Positions 62,654-64,000 of a stretch of DNA of 64,000 nucleotides are shown piece after piece. The notes under the pieces are model-generated. The model made no database searches and was not told the DNA's origin. It saw only the letters and a program-made list of their open reading frames with translations. A program made the translations under genes and the position numbers. The stretch comes from Hahella sp. HNIBRBA332. Lineage in GTDB: Bacteria > Pseudomonadota > Gammaproteobacteria > Pseudomonadales > Oleiphilaceae. The stretch lies in NCBI RefSeq assembly GCF_030719035.1, contig NZ_CP132203.1, forward strand, positions 992,001 to 1,056,000, read 5' to 3'. Numbering within the stretch: position 1 is the stretch's first letter; every line of letters starts with the position of its first letter.

Positions 62654-63238
62654 CTAAAAGGACTTGTTATCGCCATTACCTGTGGCGCTCTCGGATGGCG
62701 CTGGTTCGTCCTCTTCCATGTGGCGGCTGATGTAAACGCCCTGCATCAATGCGAAAACCAGGGATAGACCGAGCATGCCGAATAGCTTGAAATTAACCCA
62801 CTGGTCTTGGGTGTAGTGGTAGGCGACATACAAGTTGAGCGCCCCCAGCAGGGTGTTAAAGATAACCCAGGAATAGTTCAGCTTGGACCATGCGTGTTGC
62901 GGCAGGCTGATGTTCGCCTCCATCATACGCTGGTAGAGGTTCTTCTTGCTTACCCAGCCGCCAATCAAAAATACAACGGCCAGCAGCCAGCACACTACGC
63001 TGGGTTTCCACTTAATGAATGTGTCGTCTTTAAATAGAATCGTGGCGCCGCCCAGTATCACGACGATAACCAGGGCGATTAAATGCATCTTTTCCACTTT
63101 TCTATATTTAAACCAGGAGAAGGCGACTTGTGCGATGGTGGCGGGTATAAGTGCGGCGGTGGCGGTGACGATATCGTTAGTCGCTTTATAGACTACAAAA
63201 AAAAGAATAATCGGGAAAAAATCAAATAACAGTTTCAT
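62654..63238 (-). CDS. yciB: Inner-membrane septation protein YciB (IspZ)
   Basis: A 194-residue inner-membrane protein from the ATG at 63238. It has the family start KLLFDFFPIILFFVVYKATNDIV, five hydrophobic segments and KWKPSVVCWLLAVVFL in the middle. A charged C-terminal tail follows. YciB takes part in cell envelope and septum synthesis in relatives. An upstream in-frame start would add 20 polar residues ahead of the first helix and is rejected. The PHP-domain nuclease gene is divergent, as in Escherichia coli yciB/yciV surroundings. Confidence 0.92.
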   Translation of the reverse strand: MKLLFDFFPIILFFVVYKATNDIVTATAALIPATIAQVAFSWFKYRKVEKMHLIALVIVVILGGATILFKDDTFIKWKPSVVCWLLAVVFLIGGWVSKKNLYQRMMEANISLPQHAWSKLNYSWVIFNTLLGALNLYVAYHYTQDQWVNFKLFGMLGLSLVFALMQGVYISRHMEEDEPAPSESATGNGDNKSF

Positions 63239-63405
63239 AGGTAGCCGTGTCGTTTGGCGACGGTCAGTTGGGCCGTCGGCGGTTATTGTCTCCCACAATG
63301 ATGCAAGTTTAGGCGTGCGGAGAACTTTTTTAATTAGAACTTAAATTAGACGAGATGATACTGTATTTTCTACTAGCGTTGTACTTTAGGGTTTTGTAAC
63401 CATTT

Positions 63406-64000
63406 ATGCAGATTGTCAATCATGACTTCGATCTTCACTGTCACACCACCGCTTCGGATGGCTCCCGAAGTCCTGCAGAGCTGTTGGAGCTGGCCGTCAG
63501 CCGGGGACTGACAACTTTAGCTATCACGGATCACGATACCGTGGAAGGGATGCGTTCTTTGATGGATGCGTCATTGGATAAGGCGCAAGGGATCAGGCTG
63601 ATTGCCGGTGCGGAGTTCTCATGCCTATGGCAAGGAATGACGCTGCATATGCTGGCGTTTGATTTTGATCTGGAGGGCGGTGACGTTGCAGTGCTGTTGG
63701 AGAAGCAGAAAACGCGACGTTTGGATCGCGCCAGAGTGATCGCCGAAAAATTGGAGAGAAAGCTGAAGATCGCCGATTTATACGCTCGAGCGGAAGCCTA
63801 TGCGGAGAGCGGCGTGCCGGCTCGCCCGCACTTTGCCCAGGCGTTAGTGGAAATGGAAGCGGTTGAATCAATTGATGTGGCTTTCAAGAAGTACCTGGGC
63901 GCAGGGAAGATTGGCGATGTGAAGTTGTATTGGCCGGATCTTGAAGAAGTTCTCTCTGCGGTGAAACGTAGCAAGGGATATAGCTCCTTGGCGCACCCTT
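63406..64000 (+). CDS. rnm: PHP-domain phosphoesterase/exonuclease, 5' part
   Basis: Open from ATG 63406 to the window end (198 codons, incomplete). The PHP metal-binding start FDLHCHTTASDGSRSPAELL is intact, followed by LAITDHDTVEG and the Glu of IAGAEFSC. Later RPHFAQALVE and YWPDLEEVLSAVKRS fit the YciV family. YciV (RNase AM, Rnm) removes nucleotides from 5' monophosphate ends of short RNAs and helps mature rRNA 5' ends. The exact member is inferred from the position next to yciB/yciI. Confidence 0.85.
   Translation, partial: MQIVNHDFDLHCHTTASDGSRSPAELLELAVSRGLTTLAITDHDTVEGMRSLMDASLDKAQGIRLIAGAEFSCLWQGMTLHMLAFDFDLEGGDVAVLLEKQKTRRLDRARVIAEKLERKLKIADLYARAEAYAESGVPARPHFAQALVEMEAVESIDVAFKKYLGAGKIGDVKLYWPDLEEVLSAVKRSKGYSSLAHP

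Overview
The window is a stretch of bacterial chromosome, most likely from a marine gammaproteobacterium of the Oceanospirillales/Hahellaceae type. This assignment is inferred from gene families and gene order: the threonyl-tRNA synthetase / IF3 / L35 / L20 / PheST / IHF-alpha block with an AUU-started IF3 gene, a nadK / phosphatase / rhomboid / yeaC / DUF2797 / pepN block like that of pseudomonads, the divergent ppsR-ppsA pair, and yciI / yciB / rnm. No 16S gene is present, so the species cannot be fixed.

Layout. 0.1-1.1 kb: glyoxalase I, then a four-gene tRNA cluster made of two tandem Val-Asp units behind a strong sigma-70 promoter, then a 28-residue acidic mini-ORF. 1.4-7.3 kb: an AraC-type regulator divergent from a 2,4-dienoyl-CoA reductase, a coiled-coil protein of unknown role and a PLP enzyme. 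7.35-15.3 kb: DUF1853, nadK, phosphatase, rhomboid protease, YeaC family protein behind a strong Fur box, DUF2797 protein and pepN. 15.5-22.6 kb: an envelope export cluster (DUF1329, YCF48-type propeller, RND/MMPL exporter), an orphan TAXI solute receptor and a ParA-type ATPase. 22.9-30.35 kb: thrS-infC-rpmI-rplT-pheS-pheT-ihfA-merR and tRNA-Pro. The thrS leader holds a hairpin that looks like a tRNA-Thr anticodon arm.

30.35-33.9 kb is an accessory segment directly after tRNA-Pro. It is visibly A+T richer, with a decayed tyrosine-integrase remnant, three small unknown genes, a GFA-family protein and a nitrilase. It looks like the remains of an island integrated at the tRNA. 34-45.4 kb is a signalling region: a helical protein, ElbB, a CHASE4-GGDEF diguanylate cyclase, a DUF1439 lipoprotein, and a two-gene operon of a PotD-like periplasmic binding protein plus a membrane GGDEF-EAL protein. 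That operon has the same design as the Vibrio NspS-MbaA polyamine/c-di-GMP pair. Then follow gltX with tRNA-Ala and tRNA-Glu, and two secreted or lipid-anchored proteins.

45.8-52 kb: an MFS-acyltransferase fusion, a two-domain PTPS/QueD-like protein, and three minus-strand genes of unknown purpose: a response regulator with a C-terminal membrane anchor, a PEGA-MORN protein, and a membrane protein with a 19-unit hexanucleotide Ala-Pro tract. 52.1-64 kb: mgsA, a large M16 peptidase, ppsR/ppsA, an SDR-like protein, rraA, a PilZ protein, an SH3 membrane protein, yciI, yciB, and the 5' part of a PHP-domain nuclease gene cut by the window end.

The most promising findings are the NspS/MbaA-like operon with a degenerate EAL domain, the tRNA-Thr mimic in the thrS leader, the REC-TM / PEGA-MORN / Ala-Pro cluster, the tRNA-Pro island remnant, the Fur box at the YeaC-family gene, and two mini-ORFs. 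No CRISPR array, complete insertion sequence or rRNA gene was seen.
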